64,000 bases of DNA from Alphaproteobacteria bacterium (GTDB taxonomy: Bacteria; Pseudomonadota; Alphaproteobacteria; Micropepsales; Micropepsaceae): positions 1-64,000 of the forward strand of contig JADZAI010000074.1 in assembly GCA_020852655.1 (NCBI GenBank), written 5' to 3'. The notes below the pieces were generated by a model that worked only from the letters and a program-made list of their open reading frames with translations, made no database searches and was not told the origin of the DNA. The position numbers were made by a program, and so were the translations under genes. Of the stretch, positions 51,235 to 61,228 are shown one piece after another (the first letter of the stretch is position 1; each line of letters begins with the position of its first letter).

Positions 51235-53220
51235 TTACCCCGCCTTGTTGACGCGCATGTACCATTCGACAAGACGCCGCACCTGGCGCTGCGTATAGCC
51301 GCGCTCCGTCATGCGCTCGACGAACTCGGTGTGCTTGGTCTGCGTCTGGCTGTCCTTCTTGGACTCGAAGCTGATCACCGGCAGCAGGTCCTCGACCTGG
51401 CTGAACATGCGCTTCTCGATCACGCTGCGCAGCTTTTCATAGGACATCCACGCCGGATTGCGGCCTTCGTTCTGCGCGCGGGCGCGCAGGGCGAACTTCA
51501 CGACTTCGTTCCGGAAGTCCTTCGGGTTCGCGATTCCGGCCGGCTTTTCGGTCTTCGACAGCTCGGCGTCCAGGTGCGCACGGTCAAGGAGCTGTCCGGT
51601 GTCGGGATCCTTGTAGTCCTGCTCTTCGATCCACGCATCGGCATAGGCGATGTAGCGGTCGAACAGGTTCTGTCCGTATTCGGAATAGCTCTCCAGATAC
51701 GCCTTCTGGATTTCCTTGCCGATGAACTCCGCATAGCGCGGCGACAACTCCGCCTTGATGAACTCCAGATAGCGCTTCTCGGTATCGTCCGGATACTGCT
51801 CGCGCTTGATCGCCGTCTCCAGCACGAACATCAGGTGCACCGGATCGGCTGCGACTTCAGTCGTGTCGAAGTTGAAGGTCTCCGACAGCACCTTGTAGGC
51901 GAAGCGCGTCGAGATGCCGGTCATGCCTTCATCGACGCCGGCGGCATCGCGATATTCCTGGAGCGTCTTGGCCTTCGGGTCGGTGTCCTTCAGCTTCTCG
52001 CCGTCATAGACCCGCATCTTGGAGACGAGATTGGAATTCTCGTGTTCCTTCAGACGCGTGAGCACGCAGAATTTCGCGAGCATCGGCAGCGTCTCCGGCG
52101 CGCAGTTCGCCTGGCCGAGCTCCGAACCGCTCAACAGCTTCTCATAGATGCGCGTCTCGTCGCTGGCGCGCAGGCAATACGGTACAGTCACCACGCAGAT
52201 GCGATCGAGGAAGGCCTCGTTGTTGCGGTTGCTCTTGAAGGTCTGCCACTCGGCTTCGTTCGAGTGCGCCAGAACGATGCCCTGGAAGGGGATCGGGCCG
52301 AGGCTCTCGGTACCGACATAGTTGCCTTCCTGGGTCGCAGTCAGCAGCGGATGGAGCACCTTGATCGGCGCCTTGAACATCTCGACGAATTCGAGGAGGC
52401 CCTGGTTCGATCGGCACAGCGCACCCGAGTAGGAATAGCAGTCGGGATCGTTCTGACTGTAGTGCTCGAGCTTGCGGATATCGACCTTGCCGACGAGCGC
52501 CGAGATATCCTGGTTGTTTTCGTCGCCCGGCTCCGTCTTGCACACGCCGATCTGGCGCAGCTTGCTGGGGAAGAGGCGCACGACCTCGAATTTCGAGATG
52601 TCGCCGTTGAACTCGTCCAGCCGCTTCATGGCCCACGGGCTCATGATGGTGTTCAGGCGGCGTTTGTCGATGCCGTATTTCTCTTCGAGCAGCGCCTGAA
52701 GCTCCGGCGCGCGGAAAAGGCCGAGCGGCGATTCGAAGACCGGGCTGATCTCGTCACCCGCCTTCAGCGCATAGATGGGGTGAACCTCCATCAGCTCCTT
52801 CAGCCGCTCGGCGAGTGACGACTTGCCGCCGCCGACCGGGCCGAGCAGGTAGAGGACCTGGCGCTTCTCTTCGAGGCCCTGCGCCGCGTGCTTGAAGTAG
52901 CCCACGATCCGCTCGATCGTGTCTTCCATGCCGTAGAAACCTTCGAACGCCTTGTAACGCTTGAAGGTACGGTTCGAGAAAATCCGGCTGAGGCGCGCGT
53001 CTTTCGACGTGTCGATCAGTTCGGGCTCGCCGATCGCCTCGATCATCCGCTCGGCGGGCGAAGCGACCATCATCTTGGTGTCGCGTGCCGCCAGCAGGAA
53101 GTCGCGGAGACTCATCGTCTCCTGGCGCTCACGCGCGTAGTTCTTCGTGAAGGCGTCGAAGACATCCAGGTCGGAAGACGAAGACATCGGGCGTGCACCA
53201 AAGCTTGGGAGGCTGTTCAT
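51235..53220 (-). CDS. prkA: PrkA serine protein kinase (AAA-type)
   Basis: The 661-residue protein has a PrkA AAA domain with Walker A GPVGGGKSS (about residues 127-134), then FESPLGLFRAPELQALLEEKYGI and TATQEGNYVGTESLGPIPFQG, where the Walker B region follows. The C-terminal kinase-like domain ends MTERGYTQRQVRRLVEWYMRVNKAG. PrkA is a stress- and starvation-linked kinase or protease-like AAA protein; with yeaH and spoVR it forms a conserved operon. AAAGG lies about eight bases before the ATG. An in-frame ATG at 53187 is an alternative. Confidence 0.93.
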   Translation of the reverse strand: MNSLPSFGARPMSSSSDLDVFDAFTKNYARERQETMSLRDFLLAARDTKMMVASPAERMIEAIGEPELIDTSKDARLSRIFSNRTFKRYKAFEGFYGMEDTIERIVGYFKHAAQGLEEKRQVLYLLGPVGGGKSSLAERLKELMEVHPIYALKAGDEISPVFESPLGLFRAPELQALLEEKYGIDKRRLNTIMSPWAMKRLDEFNGDISKFEVVRLFPSKLRQIGVCKTEPGDENNQDISALVGKVDIRKLEHYSQNDPDCYSYSGALCRSNQGLLEFVEMFKAPIKVLHPLLTATQEGNYVGTESLGPIPFQGIVLAHSNEAEWQTFKSNRNNEAFLDRICVVTVPYCLRASDETRIYEKLLSGSELGQANCAPETLPMLAKFCVLTRLKEHENSNLVSKMRVYDGEKLKDTDPKAKTLQEYRDAAGVDEGMTGISTRFAYKVLSETFNFDTTEVAADPVHLMFVLETAIKREQYPDDTEKRYLEFIKAELSPRYAEFIGKEIQKAYLESYSEYGQNLFDRYIAYADAWIEEQDYKDPDTGQLLDRAHLDAELSKTEKPAGIANPKDFRNEVVKFALRARAQNEGRNPAWMSYEKLRSVIEKRMFSQVEDLLPVISFESKKDSQTQTKHTEFVERMTERGYTQRQVRRLVEWYMRVNKAG

Positions 53221-53750
53221 TGTATCGGCCTTTCAGAACCGCGCGCTCGCGCGTTTCTTCCCCGCGCGCAAAGGTTTGCGCAGGCCTGTGGCGGATTCAG
53301 GGCGATCTGCAGCACTGAGCCGCCCGCCTGCCTCTGGTGATTCACATTGCGTCATCATTCTTTAATGTTCCTTAACCGACAGGGCCGAACTCGGGTTCCA
53401 TCGCGAAGGCCAGTGTTTTCCTGGCCACCGCGAAGGCGGTGTCTTCCGTTCTCCTCAAATCGGTTCGCGCTTTGGCGGACGTGCAGGTTCGACGCTCGCC
53501 GAAGCGTGATGCGTCGTTCAACTTGCAGACAGATCCGGCTATCCCCGCCGCAGTAGGGGACCTGATCCCGCGCGCGATTTCCGAATCCAAGACTATGACG
53601 ATTTGTCGGGAAGCCAAGCCCGAATTGTGCGCTGCACAAAAAATGTTGGCGGTCTGGCATCGTTAATCAACGCCTAACGAAATTCCTCGCGAGGGCTGGG
53701 TCTCCACGCTAGGCTCGAACGTCCAAGTTTGTCGGTCGGGTGCAGCCGAA
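53221..53750. other. 530-base gap between the divergent prkA and GNAT genes
   Basis: This is the only long stretch without a convincing gene. Frames on both strands (a 75-codon GTG-started one at 53439-53666 and a 101-codon one opposite) show no recognisable motif. Bases 53362-53375 contain TTAA twice with six bases between, and 53663-53677 contains TTAA-N7-CTAA, one change from the CtrA box TTAA-N7-TTAA. It probably holds the promoters of both divergent genes. Confidence 0.5.
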
Positions 53751-54299
53751 ATGTCGCGGGAAGAGCTTTTCGTCAGAGCCGCATTGCGCGACGACGCGGC
53801 GCCCATCGCGCGCATCTTTGTCGAGTCCTGGCGCGACACCTACGCCGGCCTCCTGCCCGTTGCCTATCTGGTGCGGCTGTCGGAGGCGCGCCAGCGCCTT
53901 CTGTGGATGCGTGAGATCGCGCATCGCGGGCCGCAGGACGGTGTGATCGTCGCCGAGCATGAGGACTATGGCGTCATCGGCTTTTGTAGCTTCGGCCCGG
54001 CGCGCGACCGGGCCGTCGGCTACGAAGGCGAGGTCTACACGCTCTATGTCGATCCCAACCATGTCGGACGCGGCGCCGGTCACGCGATGGTGCGCGCGGC
54101 GTTCGCACGCCTCTATGCCGAGGGCTTCAAGTCGGCCGTGATCTGGGCGCTGAAGGGTAATCCCGCGCGGTATTTCTATGAGACCGAGGGCGGCCGGGTC
54201 GTCGCCGAGCGCCCGGGCGCCGTCGCCGGCAAGCCGGTGCGCGAGATCGCCTTCGGCTGGGCCGACATCACGCCGGCGGCCGGCGCTCGCGTCCGCTGA
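53751..54299 (+). CDS. GNAT family N-acetyltransferase
   Basis: The 182-residue acetyltransferase has VRAALRDDAAPIARIFVESWRDTYAG at its start, EGEVYTLYVDPNHVGRGAGHAMVRAAF carrying the acetyl-CoA-binding V-x5-GxGxG/A loop (about residues 92-118), and YETEGGRVVAERPG. The start TWR-type WRDTYAG is shared with RimI-like and small-molecule acetyltransferases. The substrate is unknown. It stands alone, divergent from prkA. Confidence 0.85.
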   Translation: MSREELFVRAALRDDAAPIARIFVESWRDTYAGLLPVAYLVRLSEARQRLLWMREIAHRGPQDGVIVAEHEDYGVIGFCSFGPARDRAVGYEGEVYTLYVDPNHVGRGAGHAMVRAAFARLYAEGFKSAVIWALKGNPARYFYETEGGRVVAERPGAVAGKPVREIAFGWADITPAAGARVR

Positions 54300-54446
54300 A
54301 CGAGTCGCGCTTAGGTTTTGCCGGCTGAGTGAAACTGCGCGCCGGGTACCGCGCCGTCTCCAAGCTCATTCGGGATTGAAGCACTGCGCGATGCGCTGGA
54401 GGCCGCCATTCCACCGGGACGATCCTCCGAACGCAGCGTCGGTGGA

Positions 54447-54953
54447 TCAAAGATCGGCGGGACTCAGGAAATCGCGCGCGATCCAGCGGCCACGAACCGC
54501 ATCGCTCCAACTGGCCGCGCTGGACTCGAATGCGGCAAAGGCGGCCGTTGGGAACTTCGCCGCGATACGCCGCCGGATCCGCGTATCGCCGGCCATGTCC
54601 AGCGCCAGTTCTTCGAGACCGGGATTGTGCCCGACGAACATGACCGTGCCTACGGCCGCTGCAAGGGAGGATGCGCGCGCGAGGATGAGCGCTGCGCCCG
54701 CATGATAGAGGGCCGGCTCCAACCGGGTCGATGGTGGGGGCACGAAGAAGGGCAGAACGAGATCGAGCGTTTCCGCCGTTCGCCGCGCGGTGGAGCAGAG
54801 GATGAGGTCGGGGCGGTACCCGCGGCGCGCTATCTCGCGGCCGATCGCCGGTGCGTCGCGCTGGCCGCGTCCGGCCAAGGCCCTTTCGTGATCGCCGGCT
54901 CCGTCGTCCGGCACGGCCTTCGCGTGGCGCAAAAGTAGGAGTCGTCTTGTCAT
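54447..54953 (-). CDS. sixA: SixA-type phosphohistidine phosphatase
   Basis: The 168-residue histidine phosphatase has the RHG-type motif LLLRHAKAVP (catalytic histidine at about residue 10), the second histidine in VMFVGHNPGLEEL and an arginine in CSTARRTAETLDLV. SixA removes phosphate from phosphohistidine in HPt or PTS proteins. It is short and lacks other domains. It is a stand-alone gene on the minus strand with a helicase gene further on. Confidence 0.87.
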   Translation of the reverse strand: MTRRLLLLRHAKAVPDDGAGDHERALAGRGQRDAPAIGREIARRGYRPDLILCSTARRTAETLDLVLPFFVPPPSTRLEPALYHAGAALILARASSLAAAVGTVMFVGHNPGLEELALDMAGDTRIRRRIAAKFPTAAFAAFESSAASWSDAVRGRWIARDFLSPADL

Positions 54954-55023
54954 CGGCCGTTCGTCGTTTTCGCTTGCACCACCGGAATCGTTCTTTGCTT
55001 TTGCGCGTCGGGGCGCTCGCAGT

Positions 55024-57843
55024 CTAGCGCCCCGGCGTTGCGGCAGGGCCGACGAAGGCGCTTACGATTTCGCGCGCGTCCTCGAGCTTCACGCGTTGCG
55101 TCTGCGTGCCGGGCGGCAGGCCTGCGATCAAGCGTGAGGGGGTGGCCGCGCCGAGAATGACGAAGGCGCCTTTGTCGTCCGCGCGGCGTATCAGCCGGCC
55201 GAAGGCCTGGGCCAGACGCATGCGCACGATCACGTCGTTGTATTTGTCGATGCCCAGCCCTTTGGTGCGCGCCTTGTGCAGGATATCGGGCCGCGGCCAG
55301 GGCAGGCGATCGAACACGACCAGCCGCAGCGACCGACCTGGCACGTCAACGCCGTCGCGCATGGCGTCTGTTCCCAGCAGCGATGCGTTCTCCTCTTCGC
55401 GGAAGAGATCGACGAGCGTACCGGCATCCAACGCATCGACATGCTGCGCATAGAGCGCCAGGTTTGCGTCCTGGAGCTTTGAGGCGATGCGCTTGTGGAT
55501 GTCGCGAAGCCGGCGGACGGAGGTGAAGAGGCCCAAAGCGCCGCCGCCTGAAGCCTCGAACAGCGTGCGATAGGCCCGGGCCACGTCGCTCGCTTCGTTC
55601 ACGTCGACGTCCGTGACCACCAGGACGCGCGCCTGGTTGCCATAGTCGAAGGGTGACCCGAACGCCGCGCGCTTTGCCGGCTCGATCAGATGCTGCGCGC
55701 CGGTCCGCAACTCGGCGTGCCGCCAGTCCGCCATCTCGTCATCGCCCGCGCCTCGGTCGCGCAGCGTGGCGGAGGTGATGAGCGCGCCGTGCACATGGTC
55801 CAGCACCTCGCGTGCAAAGGGCAGCGATGGGTCCAGGTGATGGCGGTAATAGCCCGCGTCGCGCTCGCGCCCGCCTTCGCGCGCGATACCGAACCAGTCC
55901 ACCATTTGCTCCGCCGCCTGGCCGGTGCGCAGGCGCTCCAGCATCGCCATCCACGCGCCGACGACATAGACCGACCGCCGCTTCAACCCGCGCGCCGCCG
56001 CCCGCAGGCGCGCGGCATCGCCGCTGTCCATCTCGGCCTTCTCGTCGTTGAGCAAAGCAGCAACCGCATCGGCCAGTCCGTTCATCGGCTTCGCAAGCGC
56101 GGCCAGGGCCACCGCCAATGCCGTCGCGGTGGCCGAAACCTCCTCCAGCGGCGGATCGACCTCGCACTCGAGGTCATATTCCGACGCCTTTTCTGTGGTG
56201 CGCGCGATGACCTGATTGCGCGTCGCGGCGATGAAGCGCTCGAATGGTCCGAACGGCACGCCATCGCGCAGCCGTTGCAGCCAGCCCTCGCCCGGCAGGG
56301 CGGCGGCGGCGCGTTCGATTGCCGCGACCAGCGTCTCCAGCTCGTCGTTGCCGGAGATGCCGTCCGCGATCCGCTCACGCAGGCCGCGATGCCGTCCGCC
56401 ACGCCCACGCCCGGCATCGCGCCCGCGCAGCCAGCGCCGCAGTTCGGCACCCTCCGCCACGGTCAGATGTGCGGCGAACACGCCGTCAGCGGCATCGAAC
56501 AGATGATGGCCTTCGTCGAAGACATAGCGGCTCGGCTGCGCGCGTTCGGCCGCATCGTCCGGCGCGCCGCTTTCGTCGATCTCGCGGGGATTCATCGCGG
56601 CCCGGATCATGACCAGCGCGTGGTTGGCCACGACAATTTCGGCCTGGCCGGCGTGCCGGTTGTTGCGCTCGATGAAGCAACGCCGATAGTGCCGGCAGGC
56701 GCCGTAGATGCACTCGCCGCGCCGGTCGGTGAGCTGCCCGGTACCGCCATACTCGGCCGAAATCCATGAGGGGAAGTCGCCACCCACGATATCGCCATCG
56801 CGCGTTGCCGGAATCCAGCGCGCGACCAGTGCTAAAAACGCCGCCTCGCGCGCCGGGGCCAGTGCGAACCCGCCCGCTGCCTCGTCGTAGTTCAACAGGC
56901 AAAGATAATTCTCGCGGCCCTTCAGGATCGCCACCTTCTCGCGTTTCTCAAGAGGATCGGGGAAGACGCGCGTCAGCTCCTGGTCGAGCTGGCGCTGAAG
57001 ATTCTTGGTGTAGGTGGAGATCCACGCGGCGCCGTCATTGCGCCGCGCCCACAAGGTCGCAGGGCTGAGATAGCCGAGCGTCTTGCCGATGCCGGTGCCG
57101 GCCTCCGCCAGAATGACATGCCCGGCACCCTTGCGTGCACGCGGCGCAAAGACCTCGGCACCGAGGCCGGAATAATCGAATTGCGCTTCCCGCCGCTCCC
57201 GCTCCGGCCCCAATATTTCCGCAAGCCACAGGCGCGCCTCGCTTTCCGCGACGGGCTGATTGCCCGGTCGTCCGCGCGGCCTTTGCTCGTCCCATTCCCG
57301 CAGCCGCCGCCAGGTGTCGAACGCAACGCCGCGCCGGGCCGCCGGTCCCAGCAGAGCCTCGATGACCGGCGCCCACGGCCAGCCGGAATGCGCTATCGCC
57401 GATACCAGCGCGCGGACTTCGTCGCGGTCGCGATCGGGCAGGCGCGTCAGGTCTGCCAGCAGGCGCCTTGCGGCTTCCGCGATGGTTTCGGCGGCATCGT
57501 CCGCCGTCACCGGCATCGGCAGGCCGAGCGCGCGCGCAAGACCGGCCGGACTTGGGATGATCGGCCGCGCTGGATGGACGAAGGCAAAGAGCTCGGCAAC
57601 GTCCGCATGCGCCGGCAGCCCGGTCGCACGCCGTCCCGGCTCGCTGAGGCCAAGCCGGCGCGCCGTGAATCCCGTATGGCACACGAGATGGGCTTCGCGC
57701 TTGAAGAGCTGCGCGGCCGCCTCGCGCGAGAGCGCGACGATCTCGCCTTCGATCGTGAGGCGCGCCGCACCTCCCGCGATCGCGGTCAGAACGGGCAGCG
57801 CGACAGTAGCCCCGGCGGGCTCTCCCTCTGGCGGTTGCGGCAT
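55024..57843 (-). CDS. ATP-dependent DNA helicase, DinG/XPD-like
   Basis: This 939-residue helicase has Walker A AEAGTGIGKTLGYLSP (about residues 244-259), a Walker B DEGH box in VFDEGHHLFDA, and STYTKNLQRQLDQEL. CLLNY plus CIYGACRHYRRC resembles the four-cysteine iron-sulfur site of XPD/DinG enzymes. The motif V/VI block GTDAMRDGVDVPGRSLRLVVFDRLPW and QAFGRLIRRADDKG completes helicase domain 2. It unwinds 5'-tailed DNA, such as R-loops or flaps. Its extra N-terminal 230 residues are unlike E. coli DinG and match the alphaproteobacterial long form. Confidence 0.88.
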   Translation of the reverse strand: MPQPPEGEPAGATVALPVLTAIAGGAARLTIEGEIVALSREAAAQLFKREAHLVCHTGFTARRLGLSEPGRRATGLPAHADVAELFAFVHPARPIIPSPAGLARALGLPMPVTADDAAETIAEAARRLLADLTRLPDRDRDEVRALVSAIAHSGWPWAPVIEALLGPAARRGVAFDTWRRLREWDEQRPRGRPGNQPVAESEARLWLAEILGPERERREAQFDYSGLGAEVFAPRARKGAGHVILAEAGTGIGKTLGYLSPATLWARRNDGAAWISTYTKNLQRQLDQELTRVFPDPLEKREKVAILKGRENYLCLLNYDEAAGGFALAPAREAAFLALVARWIPATRDGDIVGGDFPSWISAEYGGTGQLTDRRGECIYGACRHYRRCFIERNNRHAGQAEIVVANHALVMIRAAMNPREIDESGAPDDAAERAQPSRYVFDEGHHLFDAADGVFAAHLTVAEGAELRRWLRGRDAGRGRGGRHRGLRERIADGISGNDELETLVAAIERAAAALPGEGWLQRLRDGVPFGPFERFIAATRNQVIARTTEKASEYDLECEVDPPLEEVSATATALAVALAALAKPMNGLADAVAALLNDEKAEMDSGDAARLRAAARGLKRRSVYVVGAWMAMLERLRTGQAAEQMVDWFGIAREGGRERDAGYYRHHLDPSLPFAREVLDHVHGALITSATLRDRGAGDDEMADWRHAELRTGAQHLIEPAKRAAFGSPFDYGNQARVLVVTDVDVNEASDVARAYRTLFEASGGGALGLFTSVRRLRDIHKRIASKLQDANLALYAQHVDALDAGTLVDLFREEENASLLGTDAMRDGVDVPGRSLRLVVFDRLPWPRPDILHKARTKGLGIDKYNDVIVRMRLAQAFGRLIRRADDKGAFVILGAATPSRLIAGLPPGTQTQRVKLEDAREIVSAFVGPAATPGR

Positions 57844-57881
57844 GGGGCGAGTCTAGAGAACGCGCCGGGGCGCGTCCAACG

Positions 57882-59426
57882 TCAGGCAGCGCTTTGCGTT
57901 TCCGCGTCGGGGAATAGCGTCGTCAGGGCGCGATGCGCTCGTTCCGCGAGCCCGACGACGGCGTCGGCGCGGACCTGAAGCGGCGCTTCGCCCTTGCGTG
58001 CGGCCTGGGACAGCTCCCGCGCTGCCGCCGTCAGCGCCCCAAGGCCAAGCCCGCCGGCGGCCCCGGCAAGGTCGCGCGCGACCTGTTCCATCTCGGCGGA
58101 ATCGTTGTTCGACGAGGCGGTCTCGATGCGCGCCGTCATGTCGGCGGCGCTGGTGAGGAAGCTTGCCAAGATGTCGATGAGGGCCGGGCGGCCGACCGTC
58201 TGCTCAAGGTCCAGCACGCCGGTTGCGTCGAACGGCTCTTCGAGTTCACCGACAGCGCTACCGATCGCGCCCAGCACCGAGCGTGCCGTATAGGGCATGC
58301 GCAGAATGGCGTCGCTGACCAGGGCCGCTTCTGCCTCGGCCACGTCGTCAGGCGCGCAGGCGATCAGGAGGGCGGCGCTCGTGCGGCGCTGGCGCAACGC
58401 GCGGATCATCCGTGCGGCCTGCACGCCGTCGACGCCCGGCATATGGGCATCGAGCAAGATGACATCGAAGCGCTCGCGTCCGGCGCGTTCGACCGCCTGG
58501 AGTCCGTCCTCGACGATCTCGCAGACCAGGCCTGCGCCTTCGAAGATGCGGGTCAGCGTCGCGCGATGCAGGGGATTGTCGTCTGCCGCCAGCAGGCGCA
58601 GGCCCTTGAGCCGGGCAATCACGGTCTCGTCGGGCGAGGCCTCCGGCGCAGACGGAACTGCCGCCGGAGCGGCCAGCGGCGATACGCGTGCCGTGAACCA
58701 GAAGGTTGAGCCGCTGCCGATTTCGCTCTCCACGCCGATCCGCCCGCCCATCGACGCGACAAGATTGCGGCACAGCGTCAGCCCCAAGCCGAGCCCGTCA
58801 TGTTGGCGAGTGAGCACATTCTCGTTCTGTTCGAAGGCGCGGAACAGGCGTTCGCACTGGCGCCGGTCGATCCCGCGGCCGGTGTCGGAAACGGCGACGC
58901 GCAGCATCGCGTCGCGCATCTCGAGGGTAATCGAGACACCCCCCCGTTCGGTGAATTTCAGCGCGTTGCCGGTCAGGTTCAGCAATGTCTGGCGGATACG
59001 GCCGGCGTCGCCGCGCAAGCGCGTCGGCACGCCAGGGTCTACGGTGATTTCCAGGTCCAGTTCCCGGGCCCAGGCCTGCGCCTGGCAGGCCCGGCGGACG
59101 CTGTCGGCAACGTCCCGGACATCGAAAGGGGCCGAGTCGGCCGGGGCTGCGCCGCCCTCAAGCCGGGCGAGTTCCAGAAGGTCACTGAGCAGGCTGTAAA
59201 GCCCTTCGCCCGCGGAGCGGATGGCCGAGCCTGCCTCTCGGACATGCGGCGGCAGCCCCTCATCGATCAGCAGGTCGGCCTGCCCCAGGATCGTGTTCAG
59301 CGGGGTCCGCAACTCATGGCTGACAACGGACAGAAAGGCCGCCTTGGCGCGCTTGTCCGCGCCGCGCAGCCGATTCCGGCGCGCAGCCGCGCGTTCACTT
59401 CGGGCGGTGTCGCGTTGACGGGCCAT
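57882..59426 (-). CDS. Soluble hybrid histidine kinase with degenerate receiver and Hpt-like tail
   Basis: The 514-residue cytosolic protein has the DHp motif SHELRTPLNTILG with histidine at about 37. The ATPase shows NLTGNALKFT, DTGRGIDR and GLGLGLTLCRNLV. A receiver domain has its phospho-acceptor Asp326 in LLDAHMPGVDG. In that receiver the switch threonine is replaced (LLIACAPDD) and the conserved lysine is Met377. The C-terminus reads VARDLAGAAGGLGLGAL, the shape of an Hpt helix, but with Arg451 where Hpt domains have the phosphohistidine. It is not membrane-bound. It starts at 59426 because the longer frame overlaps lysK. Confidence 0.82.
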   Translation of the reverse strand: MARQRDTARSERAAARRNRLRGADKRAKAAFLSVVSHELRTPLNTILGQADLLIDEGLPPHVREAGSAIRSAGEGLYSLLSDLLELARLEGGAAPADSAPFDVRDVADSVRRACQAQAWARELDLEITVDPGVPTRLRGDAGRIRQTLLNLTGNALKFTERGGVSITLEMRDAMLRVAVSDTGRGIDRRQCERLFRAFEQNENVLTRQHDGLGLGLTLCRNLVASMGGRIGVESEIGSGSTFWFTARVSPLAAPAAVPSAPEASPDETVIARLKGLRLLAADDNPLHRATLTRIFEGAGLVCEIVEDGLQAVERAGRERFDVILLDAHMPGVDGVQAARMIRALRQRRTSAALLIACAPDDVAEAEAALVSDAILRMPYTARSVLGAIGSAVGELEEPFDATGVLDLEQTVGRPALIDILASFLTSAADMTARIETASSNNDSAEMEQVARDLAGAAGGLGLGALTAAARELSQAARKGEAPLQVRADAVVGLAERAHRALTTLFPDAETQSAA

Positions 59427-59479
59427 GCCCGCAAAATATAGGGTCCGCGCCCTTTCAAACCGTTTAAGGAACTCCGCGG

Positions 59480-61081
59480 ATGTCTGCCCGCGACCTCGCC
59501 TTTTCCGCTCGCGCCTGGCCTTTCGAGGAGGCGCGCAAGCTCCTAGCCCGCGTCGAGCGCCAGAAAAAGGCGGGCCGGCCGGAGAAGGGCTATGTGCTGT
59601 TCGAGACCGGCTACGGCCCGTCGGGCCTGCCCCATATCGGCACATTTGGAGAGGTGGCGCGGACATCGATGGTGCGCCGTGCCTTCCAGGAGATGAGCGA
59701 CCTGCCGACCCGCCTGCTCGTCTTCTCCGACGATATGGACGGCATGCGGAAGATTCCTGACAACGTGCCCGACCCCGCGGCGCTTCAGCCCTACCTGCAC
59801 CTGCCGCTGACGTCTGTGCCGAACCCCTTCGGCGGCGACTTCGACAGCTTCGGCCACCACAACAACGCCATGCTGCGGCGCTTCCTCGACGTCTTCCATT
59901 TCGAGTACGAGTTCGCGAGCGCGACGGAATACTACAAGGCCGGCCGCTTCGATGAGGTGCTGCTCCGCGCGGCGGAGCGCTACGACGACATCATGAAGGT
60001 GATGCTGCCGACGCTCGGCGCCGAGCGTCAGGCGACCTACAGCCCGTTCCTGCCGATCTCGCCGGCGACGGGGCGCGTGCTCTACGTGCCGATGAAGCAT
60101 GTCGACGCGAAGGCCGGGACGATCACCTTCACCGACGAGGACGGCCGCGACGCGACCGTTCCGGTGACGGGCGGCAGTTGCAAGCTGCAATGGAAGCCGG
60201 ACTTCGGCATGCGCTGGGCAGCGCTCGACGTCGACTTCGAAATGTTCGGCAAGGACCACCAGACGAATGCCGTCATCTATGACCGCATCTGCGAAATCCT
60301 GGGTGGCGTTGCGCCCGAACATTTCGTCTTCGAGCTCTTCCTCGACGAGATCGGCCAGAAGATCTCGAAGTCGAAGGGCAATGGCCTGTCGGTCGATGAG
60401 TGGCTGACCTATGCCGCGGAAGAGAGCCTTGCGCTCTTCATGTACCAGAAGCCCAAGACGGCGAAGAAGCTCTACTTCGACGCCATTCCGAAGGTGGTTG
60501 ACGACTATGCGGCGTTTCTCGATGCCTACCAGCGTCAGTCGCCGGCAGAGCGGCTGGAGAATCCGGTGTGGCACATCCACGCCGGTCAGCCGCCGCAGGA
60601 ACCGTGGCCGGTGTCGTTCGCGCTGCTGCTGAATTTGGTCGCCGCCTCGAACCCCGACAGCAAGGATGTGCTCTGGGGTTTCATCCGGGCCTATCATCCG
60701 GGAGTGAATCCTCAGAACAACCCGTCGCTCGACCGGCTGGTCGGGTATGCGATGCGCTACTACCTGGACTTCATCAAGCCCAAGAAAAATTTCCGCGTCC
60801 CGACCGCGGAGGAACGTGCGGCGCTCGAAGCGCTGGCTACGGCGCTCGAGACCACGGCGGAGACGCAGGGTGAGACGATCCAGGCGATCAGCTTCGAGAT
60901 CGGCAAGGCGCACGGCTTTGCCGACAAGCTGCGCGACTGGTTCAAGGCGTTCTACGAGGTCGTGCTCGGCCAGGAGCAAGGCCCGCGCTTCGGTTCCTTC
61001 GCGGCGCTGTTCGGCCCGAAGAAGACCGCGGCGCTCATCCGCGAAGCGCTGAGCGGAGCGTTTCTGAAGTCTGACGTATAA
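59480..61081 (+). CDS. lysK: Lysyl-tRNA synthetase, class I
   Basis: The 533-residue class I synthetase has the HIGH-type motif LPHIGTF (about residue 51) and the KMSKS-type motif KISKSKGN (about residues 294-301). Between them are DDMDGMRK and the cysteine-containing [16 protein letters not shown]. It charges tRNA-Lys. Class I enzymes replace class II LysS in archaea and many alphaproteobacteria. It is followed by a long inverted repeat and a convergent repressor gene. Confidence 0.94.
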   Translation: MSARDLAFSARAWPFEEARKLLARVERQKKAGRPEKGYVLFETGYGPSGLPHIGTFGEVARTSMVRRAFQEMSDLPTRLLVFSDDMDGMRKIPDNVPDPAALQPYLHLPLTSVPNPFGGDFDSFGHHNNAMLRRFLDVFHFEYEFASATEYYKAGRFDEVLLRAAERYDDIMKVMLPTLGAERQATYSPFLPISPATGRVLYVPMKHVDAKAGTITFTDEDGRDATVPVTGGSCKLQWKPDFGMRWAALDVDFEMFGKDHQTNAVIYDRICEILGGVAPEHFVFELFLDEIGQKISKSKGNGLSVDEWLTYAAEESLALFMYQKPKTAKKLYFDAIPKVVDDYAAFLDAYQRQSPAERLENPVWHIHAGQPPQEPWPVSFALLLNLVAASNPDSKDVLWGFIRAYHPGVNPQNNPSLDRLVGYAMRYYLDFIKPKKNFRVPTAEERAALEALATALETTAETQGETIQAISFEIGKAHGFADKLRDWFKAFYEVVLGQEQGPRFGSFAALFGPKKTAALIREALSGAFLKSDV

Positions 61082-61093
61082 GTCCAAATTCTT

Positions 61094-61211
61094 GCCATGG
61101 TGAGGCGCGCGGTCGCGCTAGCGACCGGGCCTCGAACCACGCAGGCCATGTCAACTGTGGCCCCGCCGCGTGCGTGGTTCGAGGCTCGCTCCGCTCGCAC
61201 CTCACCATGGC
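61094..61211. repeat. 118-base inverted repeat between lysK and an S24 repressor
   Basis: The outer arms are GCCATGGTGAGG (61094-61105) and CCTCACCATGGC (61200-61211). An inner 15-base pair GCCTCGAACCACGCA at 61129-61143 matches 61171-61185 exactly. The two paired segments fold one stem-loop of high stability. It lies between two convergent stops and could terminate both transcripts, or be a MITE-like repeat. Confidence 0.75.
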
Positions 61212-61228
61212 AGAGAGGGGATGTCAGG

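Noticed and set aside
53355-53666. Two small overlapping frames in the prkA-GNAT gap
   Set aside because: No motif, no clear ribosome site, and both strands are open, as expected in GC-rich DNA.
53663-53677. CtrA box (TTAA-N7-CTAA)
   Set aside because: One base off consensus in an AT-rich patch; not enough without a matching site or expression data.
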